Notes: a model not told the origin generated them from the letters alone. 64,000 nt of DNA from Oikopleura dioica (GCA_907165135.1 OU015568.1:7138501-7202500), one strand, 5' to 3'; shown: positions 23,055 to 35,521, counted from the stretch's first letter. Program-made: numbers and translations.

Positions 23055-26000
23055 TTAAAACTGGAAAACGCCGCGGAACAGCTGATTTCGTCTTTCGTGT
23101 GTCCACTCGGCCTTGTCAGCTTTGGGGAAGAAGCCAACGAGTTTTTGGTGAACATTGTAGCGGATTTTCCGGCCTTTCGAAGCTTTCGTGTCTACGTTTA
23201 CTTTTTTCGTCTAAAATTTCAGTCATTTCAAAGCTGAAAAAGATCAACAGAACCTTTTTCTCAAGCCTCTGAAGCTTCAACCAATGTTTATTCAACTCTG
23301 TCGTGTTGTTTGGATCCGTCGAATTCGCCTTTGAGTTTATCAGGTTCCTCAGAATGCTTTGATAAAGCCCCGTGTCGTCGTAATGCTCCTCGTCTTGCTC
23401 TGCATCGTTTTCTTCAACTCCAAGTCGCCTAGCTGTAAAGGACTTTCGCAGCCGTGAACGGCGAAGAAGTCGATCTGGGTCAGCCATAATCGCATTTACC
23501 GCCTTGTTCGGATCGTTCCCGCCACTGTGCTGGACTGATTCCCAAGTTTTTGCGAAGACAGTTTGTCGTTGATTCGTAATTACCCCCCAGAACTGAAAAA
23601 TCAATGATGAATATTGTAAAATAGGAGGTTGTAGTCCCCTTATTATGAAAATTGCTTCAGAAATTTCCTCAACGAAATTACCTTGTTAGAAAATGTTGAA
23701 TCCGAGTTAAATCGCTCACATTTGACTTCCGCACTACTTTCGTTTAGTTTCTTCGTTACTTTGGCCATGCTGACGAATGTTTCGAGGATTTTTTCTTGGA
23801 CTTGAGCATATTTGGCTTTGATGGCTGCGCTGGACTCGAGATTAAACTGTTCCATCTGCTCTGGTGGTGGCAGTTGAGCTGAAAGAGCGAGCAGTTTTTG
23901 AAGGCGGATGCGAAGTTGGACGAGTTGGTCGTGAAGTTCGATCTGAAATTCAAGATGATCAAGAAAATCGAAGTAAATTGATCCCAGAGTAAAAGATCTT
24001 AGCCTTTTACGCAGGCTGGAAGCGTCAATAATTGATCAGAATAAATGGATCCCAAGTATGCATTTAAACTTGATTATAAAAGAACAACTGAACTCATTTT
24101 TTTCTGAGCAAATTAGCTGGAAACTTAATTATGATAACAGAGAATCCGTATAAGGAGGGAAGCGACCTAGACGAGGAACGTAAATGCTTCAAAATGAGCT
24201 GAAAGAATCTCACTTGAAATTTGAATCCTTTACCAAAAGTACTCGACTTTCAACGAGGGAAAAATGAAGCCCGTTCGGTCCAGGCTTCGGAGGGGATCAG
24301 CGAGCATTTACAAGTACATCAAGAGAGAACAGTTCATTCGAGAGCCGTGCAAGTGCGACAAGCAAATACTGGAAACTGCGGAGACCAAAATAATCTGGGT
24401 AAACTCGAATCATTGATACTTCCTTTATAATCGGTTTAAGATTTTCAGCGGAAAAGGAGCGCCACTTGGAAAGACATGGTGGAGCATTCTTTTGCTCGCT
24501 GGAATCGTTGTTACTGTCTATAATGTAGTAATGTGTTCCACGAAAGTAAGGCCTCACTTAGGAAAAAAGATTATTCAATGAATTCAGTATTACAACTACC
24601 CAACAATAACGAAAGAAACCTTCGAATCTAGCGTCGCACATGACAATCGGATAAATCAGTTTCCGAAGATTACCATTTGCCTCAACTCCATGCACTCACG
24701 GAAGTACATTCAGTACTTCCAAGCACACACTGTTTTTTTTTGTTAAGGGCTTTAATTAATGTCTACAGCGAGCATGTCCACAACGTAACAACTTTTCTGT
24801 ACGGTTTCTACGGAGACAATCACGGCGAAGACTTTTCATCGTTTTGGAACGAAATAACAGACTCTAATGACAACATTCTGGACTCCATCGACCTCGAGAA
24901 GTTTATGCAAGTAACTCGGCCAGAATTAGAGATCCTAGTGAGTGCTTTTTTAATAAATTATTAAGCAAAGCTACTTTTTAAAATTAGTCCTGCCGTTTCA
25001 TGAACGAGCCGTGCAAAAAGCAATGGAAAGACGTCCAGGAAAGTTTCTAAATTAGAAACTGATCGATAAGCACAAACTGAGAGGAACTCAAGATAGACAG
25101 TCTATGGCGTCTGCAAACAGATGGAAACAACGGCCGAAATGTTCAAGGACCCGAACAAGCAAACAGCAGCATTTGGCAGACAGAGCTCACTGTCAATTGT
25201 CGCGCAGTATAACTCCAGCGACTGGGGGTCAGGCAAGTTGGCATTTAAAATTCAAGTGGTGAAATCTGGACTCAGGCTGGGCACACTTTATAGATGGCTG
25301 CACTGTCTACATCAGTCCTCGTCACGAGGAGACGCTCGACCCGGATGACAGCGTCATCCTCAACCCTGGCTCAGTTCCAATCGTCTCCATCAGACAAAGG
25401 AAGCACAAGAAGCTTCCGTACCCATTCAGCACTTGCATGAAAAGGGAATCGGATGTTCTCAAGTATTTCAACCTTTACACAAAGAAACACTGCATCTACG
25501 AGTGCTTGATCGACCTCGTGATCAAGAGCTGCAAGTGCGTAGAATATGGGTTCAAAATACGGCCTAAAAATTGCGAAAACTGGGATTGTCTTTCAACCCA
25601 TCGTAAGCCCCTTACTTCCCGAAAAACGTGATAGAAATGGCGAAAAATTTCACAGGCCCCTTCGGAGCCGATGAAATCTGGGGCTGGAAAAATCTCCAGC
25701 AAACAGTGAAAATGTGCACTTTTACTGAACACGCATTTTGCGTTTCCACTCATTTTACAGCTTTCAATCACATGCGATGCAACTGCACTGAAGAATGCGA
25801 CTACGGTACGTTCTCGTCAATCTTATGAAACCAACAAATGCTTCAAGAGGTTTTCTATCAGACGAATATGCAGTATGCGAACTTGCGGCTTGACACACCG
25901 GAGCATAATCGGCTCGCTGTCGATCCTCCAGAAATCAAGTTAGGGTTGAGCCGCTCTCCTTGAGCGAGAATAATTTATCAAGAGGAAATAACACAGACTC

Positions 26001-27417
26001 AGCTCGAAAAAAGGTCACCTCGTTCTTGCTTTATCAAACCGATCTCGAAACCGAACTGGAAACTGAATTTCCTGAGTACACCAGGTAAACTTAAAAATGA
26101 AGAAAATGAAAAGAAAATCTTCCAGCTTTGAGTTTTTCTCGGACATTGGAGGAACAGTGGGGCTGATGCTAGGCTTATCGGCAGCAAGCGTTATCAGCAT
26201 CTTGGAAACGCTCTTTGCTTACATGTGGCACAGCGGCAAAAAGGTAAATTTATCAATAATAAAGGCCAAAAATCAACGAATTTTCAGGCGATTCGAGAGT
26301 CTCTGATCTCAAGGGAAAGTAGTGAGCACGAACGCAGCCGCGAGTTAGAAACGAAAATTGAATGCTTGAATACGCTTTAAAACGTTACCGAACAGTTTCT
26401 CTTTTGGAATAAATTTGTTTTCATCCGAATCCTGAAAATTATGCATTGACCTGGAAAAATAAGGGCTTAGATAAGATCTATCTGTGATATTTGGAGGCGC
26501 CAGAGATTGAAAAAAAATGTCTTTAAATATCTGAATTCGGAAAAATATGCAACCCTGACAAAATGCTCTAACGCAATCTAAAGTTCCTGTTTTAACTGTG
26601 TAAGGTCTAGAAGGAATAAAATTTAAATTCAATGATGCGTTCAGTTATTACGAGCACAACAAACAAAAAAAAAAAATACCTGTGAAATTAGCCCCCTTCC
26701 GATTTCTGCTTCTGAAAGTTGCGTCGACGAGGCTTCCTTTTCTTCTTCCCTTCTTTTAAAAATATCCAAATCCTCTAGCGCGCCAATATCACCAGCATCC
26801 GACGAAGCAATACTCTCGTCGTCAGCATCATGTCGATTCTGTAGGTCTTCAAGGCTCATTCCTTCGATTTCTTTCGGAACACCAGAGTCTGATTCATCTT
26901 CATTCTCGTCGTCTTCTTCCTCCTCTTCGTCGTAGTCTTCTTCATCTTCTCCTGGCTCTCCCTGGACTAAGAAACGGTTTTTTAGGGAACCTACTTTCTT
27001 CAAACTGAATTGTTAAAAACCCTTCCCTAAAAAGTACTTGGACATATCTTCTTCTTCCTCTTCTTCTTGTTCCTTTTCCATTTCTTTTGCCGCTCCACTG
27101 TTCATTTTCGCGAGCATGGCTGCCTCCTCTTCTTCGTCGCTGAAATCATCGTCGTACTCCTCTTCCTCATCATCGTCGCTTTCCGAATCTTGTTCGAGTT
27201 CTTCTCTTGTCACTTTCTTTCCCGCGTATTTTTTATCTGTCGGCTCCGCCACAGGTCTCAATTTCGAGCGTCCAACACTGAGATAATGCGATTTTTCATT
27301 CTCGGTTACGATCGCCGCCGTTTCCGATTCATCCTTTTCCGTGTCGATATTTCCAGGGAGCAATTGCTCGGAAGTATCAAACTCTTTTAGAAAGTCCTTC
27401 AAGTTTGAACTTGACAT
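23055..27417 (-). CDS. AATF: AATF/Che-1 (Bfr2-like) nucleolar protein
   Basis: Starts MSSSNLKDFLKEFDTSEQLL at 27417. Long acidic stretches follow (SESDDDEEEEYDDDFSDEEE and another in the next exon). The second half carries IELHDQLVQLRIRLQKLLAL, a match to the AATF leucine-zipper region. The terminal exons have DTGLYQSILRNLINSK and DTKASKGRKIRYNVHQKLVG, the conserved C-terminal domain, stopping at 23055. AATF acts in early 40S ribosome processing and transcription. A 33-nt intron near 27010 and a 2737-nt intron (26679-23943) separate the halves; the large one holds a complete DEG/ENaC gene on the other strand. Upstream neighbour SYS1 ends 143 bp away, and downstream DRC3 starts after 87 bp, so operon membership is likely. 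Confidence 0.85.
24264..26380 (+). CDS. DEG/ENaC-family sodium channel nested in an AATF intron
   Basis: Start MKPVRSRLRRGSASIYKYIK at 24264. First membrane segment WWSILLLAGIVVTVYNVVMC, then YYNYPTITKETFESS and FPKITICLNSMHSR, the post-TM1 signature. The cysteine-rich ectodomain has FSTCMKRESDVLKYFN, KKHCIYECLIDLVIKSCKC and CNCTEECDY. The second membrane segment has GGTVGLMLGLSAASVISILE, with the family GxS filter. It ends CLNTL and TAA at 26378. The family forms trimeric amiloride-type sodium or proton-gated channels. The frame requires GA-AG introns at 24701-24747 and 25039-25120 and a GC-AG intron at 25233-25275; an apparent GG-AG donor follows IIW near 24399. Without these it would wrongly look like a pseudogene. 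Subfamily not assigned. Confidence 0.8.
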
Positions 27418-27560
27418 TCTAAGTTTCTGATATTTTTTTTGGGAGCTCTTTTATTTGGCAAATTTTTCAATTTTTCAGTATGTGGCATGTTTATAAGGTT
27501 ATTTTTTCACAGAAAAGAAGAAATATTGTAATTGAACAAAGTAGAATATAAAAAATGAGG

Positions 27561-28219
27561 TCATACATTGTGCCTAGTACCTCCTAGCAGCGGGATTTCT
27601 CGCATTTCCGTTCTCATGCACTAGAAAGACGGAATAAGAAGCGTTGGAAGGTTGGTTTCTTACCAGATACTCGCCCATGACGACCATGATAGTGATGCAA
27701 ACGAGTTGAATTAGCCACCAAGAAACAGTGGTAGGAAAGCCGCGGTAGATGAAGCAGCCGATAAGGTGAAATAGGTGCATTGTACAGGTAAAGTCTTGAA
27801 AAGGTTGAGGGAAGAAATAGAGGTCATTTTGTTACCTAGACATTGCTTGGCGCGTTTGACAAAGTACCACAGAGCAACAGAACCACCAAGCGCTAAAGAA
27901 AACCAATTTTTTTTCTGAGCTACTCAAACTGGCCTACCAGAAATAGCATGACAACAAACAACAAGAGTATTGGTGTAGTTAGATAAATGAAGAATGTTTG
28001 AATCGAACATGTAGCTCAAGCTGGGCGGAAGGCCGAAGAGCCAAGAAGCGAGGGTCAGCATAAAACCGAGCGAGACGTAGTAAATGCACTTTATTCAGCT
28101 TTCACAAACTTGCCCTATTTCTGATTCTTCTTTTATCTGTGAAAGCGTTCCTGTACAGTGGCCATTTGGCCGAGAATGAGCGGCGGATCCCACACATAGC
28201 TCCGAAAAGAGCTACCCAT
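27561..28219 (-). CDS. SYS1: SYS1 Golgi trafficking protein
   Basis: Starts MGSSFRSYVWDPPLILGQMA at 28219, matching the conserved SYS1 N-terminus. CIYYVSLGFMLTLASWLFGL and the C-terminal block FFHLLGC-like HLFHLIGCFIYRGFP, TTVSWWLIQLVCITIMVVMG and EYLCMRTEMREIPL follow, with the stop at 27561. Four membrane segments and the usual length (about 155 residues) fit the family, which recruits ARFRP1 to the trans-Golgi. The first intron (28150-28089) is in frame only as GA-AG. Confidence 0.9.
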
Positions 28220-28390
28220 GGTCACCACGAGTGAGACCCGAGCAGATGTTGTCTCTGAATGGTTTGCTTTTGATCGATTTTGTGAATGATAACATTAATA
28301 ATTCAAAAATTAATAGTAAAATACGACAAAATTGAACAGTTTCGGTGTAGCAACAAAGGAGTAGAGTGAAGAAAATGGGATGAAAGAGTT

Positions 28391-28970
28391 TTAAAAAAGG
28401 GGGCTTTCGGATGAAGAAGTCTTTTCGTTGGAGATCTTGGCTGTCTTTTCGGCAGTGCTGACTTTTATCTGATTCGGGCTTTGAACGGGGCTGAAAATAT
28501 CGGGTGAAATGGCCGATTGATGCTGCTTACGAGTGGTTTTTCTGGAAGGAGTCGAACATTAATCGGACTTTGTCGCCAGGATTGAGGAGAGTAGCGCGCC
28601 CGCGTTTTGACTTTGGAGTCGGAGTTTTTGACGAGTTTACAGGAATACGACTGAACCTAATATGAGTTAGAATTGAGCAAAAAACGATGGCAATTTACTT
28701 GACAGGTCTGAGGATATTCGTAACCGGCTTTGCTTGCTGCACTTTTGGGCTAAAAACGCATCTGGAAGTTGTCGCTTGGACAGTAGCAATGTGAACGCCT
28801 TGAATGTGGCGTTCCTTTATTGTTCGACGATCTGAGCATTGAAGGTCTACGTATCCATTGTTCTGCTGGAGAGCGTAGAGGTGGGTCACGTAGTCGGGCT
28901 TGTATTCCATTTCTTCTTCTGAATCCGAGCCTAAAATCGACCATCCCGTCCCGCTGTCGTTTTCCGTCAT
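28391..28970 (-). CDS. Hypothetical basic protein
   Basis: Start MTENDSGTGWSILGSDSEEE at 28970, then an acidic region, a central segment (DYVTHLYALQQNNGYVDLQC) and a Lys/Arg/Ser/Pro-rich C-terminal half (SSKTPTPKSKRGRATLLNPG, RLMFDSFQKNH), ending SSESPLF at 28391. Small GT-AG introns break it near 28645 and 28495. The family is not recognised. Low complexity and charge suggest a disordered protein. Same strand as, and 171 bp from, the SYS1 start. Confidence 0.5.
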
Positions 28971-29373
28971 TCTGAAGTGTTTGATTGTCAAATACGCGCA
29001 GGACTTGTAAAACGTTTTTATAGTCAAATTGGGGTCCTAAAATTGTAAATAATAAACTCCTTGAATGAGTAAAGCAACGTGTCTTTAGAAAAAATAATTG
29101 AGGTTATTTAAAAACTAGTGGGGCGTGATAGGATGATCTCTTGAGAAAAGCGTGTGGCGTCGAGAATCTTGAATTTTAAAATTATGAGGACTGTTCAAAT
29201 AAAAGAAGAGGAAAAGTGACAAAAATGATGAAAAATGGGATAAAATGAAACAGAGGGAATTTTGAATTCGTTATTTCTCCAACCTTTCAATAAAATGATA
29301 TGAACAACAATACGGAACTTAAGTTTAGAATAAATTCTTTATGAATATATTTTTCTTTGGCAACAGAATAAAT
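28971..29373. other. Intergenic, no gene seen
   Basis: 403 bp between the LAMP-like stop and the next start. AT-rich, with no supported frame. Confidence 0.4.
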
Positions 29374-30566
29374 TTACAGTTCGTGAAAAACTTCCGTCGT
29401 CAGTTTTTGCTTCTGACTGTGATTGTACAAGGCCAGCGCTGTCAGCACACTGAATCCAATTGCAACGCAGATTATGACAACTAAAACGCATTATCATTTC
29501 GGAAGGAAAAATCAGCAAACCAGGAAAAATAAGCTTCATGTCGCCAAGGCAGTAAGTGTTGGGGTCGAAGCCGGACTTGCTTTCGATTTCAAAAGGCTAA
29601 AATTTTCTGAGGAGAATGACGCAGCAAAAACAATAAATATCTGTATTCTGAAACGTTTCAAACCGATGAGAATTACAAGATAAGCTTCGACACAAGTTTA
29701 CGAGTCTTTACGCACCAATCATACTTCTTCCATTTTGAAAAGTAGACAAGAAATTAGCAAAAAGAAGCACATGAAGGGATACGGCACTACGAGTAGTAGC
29801 GATGAATAATTTCTCGAACCTGGAAGTGAACGTCGCTGAATTGAATAAAAACAGCTTCGGACATGAGGCCGCACATTTGCCTGTCTTTAGGACACAGTCT
29901 ACACGGGCTGCGAATACATCGAACATAGAGGAGTAAATATTAATCGCGACAAGTTAGGTCTATCAAAGTTTAATGCTCCTCCTTTGTTCTGGTTTGTTCT
30001 TGGTAGGTTAGCAGCCCTAACTAAATTCAAAGCCAGTTCGGCAAACAAAACTTGAACCAAGTGGCGCGCCGAGTTCTTGATCGTTGATCGCGGAGGAAAA
30101 TGTGTCGGAGCCGATTCTCACTTCGATGTAGCGCAATCCAGCGTGGCTCAGGTTGGTTTTGAAAATTGCCTGTTTCAGAAAAAAAAATTCTAGGAAAAAA
30201 AGAACCAAATCTTAGGGCATCTTTTCTTTCGTCAAGTTTGAACAAAAGTTTAATCTCCCCAATATCCGGAAAGGGATGAGAAGGCCAGCCAATGGTCAAC
30301 TCCGAGCAGTTTCCGGAGACGTTTTCTGCGCTTATTAAAAACTGAGATTGCCCAAGAAAAAGGGCAATCCTCATTTCTGCTCTCATACATGACGTTTCCC
30401 CTGCAGATGAGTTAAATTTTATCAAAGGAGGTACTTTTTTCAAAGTCTCGAAATTGGTCAATGGAAAATCGTTTTCGTTTTTCTCTGTGTGTTTTCGGAC
30501 TATCCCTGTAGATAAGCCTGCTGCAAGTTCAAAACGAAAAAGAAAGAAAAGAGAAGATAGAAGCAT
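29374..30566 (-). CDS. LAMP-family membrane protein (LAMP5/UNC-46-like)
   Basis: Signal peptide at the start (MLLSSLFFLFRFELAAG, 30566). The luminal domain has paired cysteines in the LAMP arrangement: AGETSCMRAEMRIALFLG, GNCSELTIGWPSHPF, GSSFVCRTGFEF and DPNTYCLGDMK, with a strand-like AVFIQFSDVHFQ. One membrane segment follows (VVIICVAIGFSVLTALALY) with a short tail ending FHEL at 29374. The order and spacing agree best with LAMP5/UNC-46, which sorts vesicular GABA transporter in neurons; exact orthology is inferred. The first intron (30221-30170) keeps frame as GA-AG. Confidence 0.65.
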
Positions 30567-30723
30567 TATTTTTTATTTGAATCAGCGGGTGAATCTCCTC
30601 CCGAAAAAGAATAACGATAAATAATTCAAAAAGACACAGTGAGGACTAAAAGGAACTTCTAGCGCCAGCAAAACGACGCTCAGAATATTTTGCCTTCTTT
30701 CGCTGCGCCGTGGTATGGCAGAT

Positions 30724-31788
30724 TTAACTCATGGCAGAGCAGTTCAATTCGATCTGAAAAGCATTTACCCCCTCTTTGAAAGCAAGAAAGCTACCTTGTC
30801 CAAAGAACATCTTATCCTCCTCCCCTTCCTGTCGGACGATAAAGGATGGCGCTCCGAAACAACCAGCATCAAGCGCTTCTTCCGTATTTTCCTTGAGCTT
30901 GTTTTTCACCGCTTTCGTACTCGCCAGTCCCAAGAACTCTCTTCCTTGTTCCTCCGAAAGGCCAGCCTTGGCGAATGCATCCATCAAGACGGCCTCATCG
31001 GTGATGTCGAGGTCGTGGATCCAGATTTTCTTCCAGACCTCGGTCGAAACTCGCTCGACGATTTCGGGGCTGTTCATGTCCATGGCTGTGATGGCTCGCA
31101 TGGCTTTGATGGAGCCCTTTTTGAAGAGGGTCGTGAATGGGTCGGAAAGCATGTTCAACTCCACTACAATCACAATTAGCTGCAATACAAAAAATATTCT
31201 TCAAATTTTTCTATCATTTTTATTGGACACAATTATCTTGACAGTACAAGAAAAGGCATTTATTTTACAATTTTAAAAAATTCTCAGATCGAAGATTGAG
31301 ATCCAAGACATTCATTTTAATCCACAGTCTTTTGCATCATTTTTATCATCATAAATTTTTGAGTGATTGAAATTTAAAAAGGAGAGCTGGATTTTATCCG
31401 GAAATTTTCCGAAAGAGGGCGCCTCGGAACGCACCATTTTGGTTGAAAAGAGGTCACCTGGGTATACCAGCTGGTAAATAGATTCCTATCTATTTGAATA
31501 AAAATTTAGTAGATACAAAATTTGCTTCCCCAGAATGAAAAATTACTTACTTCCTGTGAACTCATTCAATCTCATCAAATCTCTTCCCATGTAGACCATT
31601 TTTCCAGGAACGACACCAGGAGGCTTATTACCCGATCCCTGCATGATTCCACCGAGAAAAGTCGGCTTGAGTTCGATTTGAACAGAAGGATCGTTCCAAA
31701 TTCGACTGTGGCGCATCATAAGTTCGAAGCCGATCCAACTGTAGGGACTGATACAGTCGTAGTGAAGTGCGATTCTTCGGAGAGCCAT
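30724..31788 (-). CDS. GSTK1: Glutathione S-transferase kappa
   Basis: Start MALRRIALHYDCISPYSWIG at 31788: the DsbA-like thioredoxin fold of the kappa class, with the catalytic SPYSW motif (Ser for GSH activation). NKPPGVVPGKMVYMGRDLMR follows, then after an intron ITAMDMNSPEIVERVSTEVW, FGAPSFIV (cis-Pro region) and GQGSFLAFKEGV. Stops at 30724. Usual length, about 220 residues. Kappa GSTs are mitochondrial or peroxisomal. The start is 72 bp below the IBA57 stop, consistent with an operon. Confidence 0.9.
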
Positions 31789-31859
31789 TTTTTTTCTGAA
31801 AAAATATGAGCTTTAATTTTTGAAGATCAGGTTTTATCAGTATTGAAGATTCTTCAAGG

Positions 31860-33164
31860 CTAGAAATTTTCAGCAAATGAATAATAGTCAAGATGCTTTA
31901 AATGGTTTGAAATTCCGAATTCCAGCGAGTCTCCTTCTCTCTCCCACCAACTCGGCTTTGAAACGACGATTTCTTCGTCTCCAACTTTCACCGTTTTGTC
32001 AAAATTATCAGTTCTGAACATGGCCAATCCATTCCCATCAGAATCGACTGTTAAAATTTTTCCTGCGCTTCTTTTTGCTTTAATATCTTTTGCTTCGTTT
32101 CCAGGAGAGAGTTTTAATGGAACGATTCGTTTTCTAGTGACGCCAGTGTGGAAAGTGCGCGCGGTCAGTTCTTGGCCGAGGTAACATCCTTTGTGGAAGG
32201 AGACGCCGCTCATTAAATCGCAGTTGCACTCGAGCGGGAAGCCTTTGTTGAATGGAATCTCTTCTCCGCCCTCTGGAATTCCTGAATTGAATGAATCAAG
32301 AAGAGCAAAAAATAGCTTGGAAACGCCCAGCTAATATTTGCGCAGCGTACCACTTCCACTAAAAGTTCATGAATTTTGGAACTACCATGGTTTCAACTTG
32401 AATAATCTGGTTAATTGAATAAATACAGTCGTTGTTAAATCATTAACTCAAAAAAGAAAAAGGCTCATTCTGAGCCTAACTGATCAAATATTTAAATTAT
32501 TTCCTTGTTCACCCCCAAAACAACCCTTTCTTATTGAATATTTATTCGGTAGATAAGCTATTTTGACGTATTAAAAGTCAAAATATCATGTCAAAAGTCG
32601 CTTACCGAGTCTATATCTGTGCGAGTGGTATTCTTCCAATGACATCGTCGGTAAATTCGGATTGGAAAGCACCCTTGCTCCCATTTTTTCCAGCCTCGGG
32701 TCGACAAATCCAAAATCAAGGTCTTCGCTTCCGGGGAGAATATGACAAATAGATTCGCTTTCGACAAAATCGATTTTCACTTTTCGTCTGATTTTGTACA
32801 TCGACAAGTGCTTCTTTAGCTTCGTGGAAAGAGTCTTGTCGCAGTCGATTAAAATTTCATCGTCGTTCAAGTGATATAAAATCGCGTCGAAATAGACTCT
32901 TCCTTTTGCGTTTAAGAACATGGAATACATTGAACCTAATTTGGCATGTTAATTTGTCAATTTTTCAAAATTAATGCGTCTCTCAAGATTAACTGCTGAC
33001 TCACCGGCATGCTGCAAGTTTGAAATATCATTTGTGATGACTCCTTGAAGCAAGGCCTTGGCATCCTTGCCCCTAACAGAAATTAACGACCGCCAGTCTG
33101 ACAAATCAACAGCTCTTGCGGAGGAATATCTCTTTGGAAGCCGCGAAAATGCCGATTTCAACAT
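31860..33164 (-). CDS. IBA57: IBA57 iron-sulfur cluster assembly factor
   Basis: Start [20 protein letters not shown] at 33164 looks like a mitochondrial presequence. [20 protein letters not shown] and NDISNLQHA, then [20 protein letters not shown], make up the folate-binding GcvT-like domain. The signature [20 protein letters not shown] is the conserved IBA57/YgfZ motif with its Cys. Ends at 31860. It works with ISCA1/2 in mitochondrial 4Fe-4S maturation. The intron before [11 protein letters not shown] (about 32600-32285) is longer than most here. Confidence 0.9.
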
Positions 33165-33363
33165 CTCAAAGGGAGAAAAGATTTACTTTGTGCTCTGTTT
33201 ATTTATTTGTTATATCAGCAAAATCATAAAATATCAATAATCATTATCAATTATAAATCAACACAGTTTTAGTTGAATTCTAAAACTGAAAAGAACTGAA
33301 GAGTGAGGAAGTTTCATTTTAGATAAAAAAAACATGAATTGGTGCATGAAAAGGAGAGTAATT

Positions 33364-33531
33364 TTATTCATTTTTCCTGAAGCTCTTCAGATGTTCAGTA
33401 GCATCGTCGATGGCGACTTGGGGGTTGTTGACATAGAAGCGCACTTTTTCGGTTCCGAGCTCTTGGTTGATGAAAATTCCAAGTCCGACGCCGGCGATGA
33501 ATCGGACATTTGTCAGAAGACCCAAGACCAT
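33364..33531 (-). CDS. 55-residue single-pass membrane protein
   Basis: A single-exon frame MVLGLLTNVRFIAGVGLGIF with one hydrophobic segment near the N-terminus, then a polar tail (NNPQVAIDDATEHLKSFRKN). The size and layout recall small mitochondrial inner-membrane proteins, but no family is claimed. It is spaced 200 bp from IBA57 and 234 bp from RUNDC1 on the same strand, which supports it being real. Confidence 0.5.
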   Translation of the reverse strand: MVLGLLTNVRFIAGVGLGIFINQELGTEKVRFYVNNPQVAIDDATEHLKSFRKNE

Positions 33532-33764
33532 TTTTTGCAAAAGAAAATCTGAATGGATTCGCGTGAAGGAAGAATGATCGTTTGAAGAGGATAAGTAGGA
33601 ACGTTTTTGGCGAAGAAGTGAAGAAAAAGTCAGACAAGATGCAGTGTACAGTGATAAAAATAGGTAGGTAAACATTCGGAATTGCTAGTTGCCCGATGAA
33701 GAATTCGGATGAAGTTGAGAGAATGAAATGTTGTTGAAGACAGGAGGTAAAGTAGCTTCAATTG

Positions 33765-35521
33765 TCAGTAAGCGTCTTTGATATCGTTCAAATTTTTGAT
33801 CGCCAGATTGGCCGGCAAATCGAAGCCGTTTTGGAGCTTTTCTAGGGGTAGAAGAACAGAGAGGAATTGATCGTATCCATGTTGCCTGAGATTTATGATA
33901 AGAAAATCTTCTTTCGAAAGGAAGAAAGTTACCTAAGAAAAGCGTCCGGTTGATACTCTTCATTTAGTGCTTTGAAAACGCAGTAGAGCCAAGCAGTTAG
34001 ACAACGCTCATTGAGCCCGTGGCAGATTACTGCGCGAAACATCGAAGAGTTGTACGCTTTAAACTAAAATAGCGGAGTAGAGGAAGGGAGTAAGAGCTGC
34101 TGGGCTACCTTTTCATGGGAAGTTTTGACGTTATGAATGGTCTCAAGAAGCGATCTTTCGTGTTCGTTTCGGCCTAGAAGCGGATCTTTCATTCCAAATG
34201 CATGTCGCAATGCTGAATTAGGCGCTTTTGTCATGATATTTCCTCCCCGAACTTCGAAAAACTACGTATTTGATAAAATAATGATGACATGGAAATTTAT
34301 ACTTTTAGTAAAATTTGCCAGGAGTCGTCTTCAGCGTGCGAGTTGGAGTCTTTGTCTCTGAAGCAGCCGTAAACTGGATAAGTAATTGTTGAAAGCGCGG
34401 AGGACAAATACGAGGAGCCAAAGTCGAAATGGTGAGCAAATATTGCCGCGATCGAGTTTGAGAGCTGCTTGCGAACAACTGATACCAGTCGATCTAGGTT
34501 TAGATTAGCGATAATCAAGAAACGCAGCAAGAATCTTACCCATTGTCGCAATATGCTCACACTCAGATCCCCTTGATCGTTTACCCTTCGCAATATTGTG
34601 TCGTTGATAAGCGAGCTTGACCAAATTGACAGTATGAATTAAATCTTCAATTTCTTTCGGCTTTATTTCTTTTGGATCAAGCGGTTTGGGCGCACTCGTC
34701 ATGACGGTATCCTGATCTTCCTCAGGCGTATCTGGAGGGTCGTGGTACTTGGACGCGATTTTCGCCTTTCCGCAAGTGAGGTTTTTGACGAGGAGGTAGG
34801 GTAGCAATGTACCGATTTTTATCAACGCATGGACGCCCTTTGTAATGATGCCCGAGTTGGCCTTCTGCCTCGCTGGATCCGGCAAGTCGAGATCTTTCTC
34901 TTCTTTGTTTTGCTGCATGAATTCGATGAATCGTTCCAGATCCTTGACCTTCGTCTGCAACTGGTCGACGAGTTGTTCTTTTTCGATCTGCGGCATCAGA
35001 AGATTTTTCATCGCCTCATCGGCTGCTTGTTTTGCTTGCTCGGTGGTGGCGATTTCGCCCTTCAAACCGAGCTTTTCGCTTAAAATTCGAAGAGACTCCT
35101 GCTGTCCTTGGATGATATCTTTGGTTATATGATTGTTGAGTCCTTTTCCAGCGGCTAATCGTTCTACTTCATCGAGTTGGTCCTTCAGCGCTATTGATAG
35201 CTTCGTTAACGAGTCCTCTCCACTGTCGTTAGTGGAGTTGAGCGGAAGAGAAGAGGTCGAGGAAGAGACAAAATCAGACAAATCTTTTAAAATACAGTCG
35301 CGATCTGCTTCAGGGTTGTTGAGAGCTTGGCTCAGACGAAACTCGACCTTAAAATTATCTATACTCCTTGCTCTTCCAACTAAGACTCTATTTACTTGAG
35401 CAAGACGGGAAGTCAAAGTTATCATCGATTTTTGCAAGTCATTTCGCTCCGACTCAAGCATCTCAAGCCTAGTTTTTTCATTTTCTGAGTCTGAGCAACC
35501 CACTGGTGGTTCTCTCTCCAT
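33765..35521 (-). CDS. RUNDC1: RUNDC1-like RUN domain protein
   Basis: Start MEREPPVGCSDSENEKTRLE at 35521; an upstream in-frame extension to 35614 is possible. A coiled coil with SERNDLQKSMITLTSRLAQV matches the RUNDC1 N-terminal block. Another coiled coil follows (EQLVDQLQTKVKDLERFIEF), and a C-terminal RUN domain spans four small exons (VVRKQLSNSIAAIFAHHF, GGNIMTKAPNSALRHAFGM, FKAYNSSMFRAVICHGLN, HGYDQFLSVLLPLEKLQNG). Stops at 33765. The vertebrate protein is a poorly known p53 modulator; RUN domains commonly bind small GTPases. Confidence 0.8.

Noticed and set aside
24700-25280. DEG/ENaC gene as a frameshifted pseudogene (poly-T at 24732-24741 and several frame changes)
   Set aside because: Each frame change coincides with a GA-AG or GC-AG intron of 43-82 nt that restores family motifs, so an intact gene is the simpler reading.
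27038-27390. Ser-rich and Phe-rich plus-strand frames opposite AATF
   Set aside because: They are antisense shadows of the acidic GAA/GAC-rich AATF exons.
30715-31276. Two plus-strand frames of about 160 residues at GSTK
   Set aside because: Antisense shadows of the strongly conserved GSTK coding sequence.
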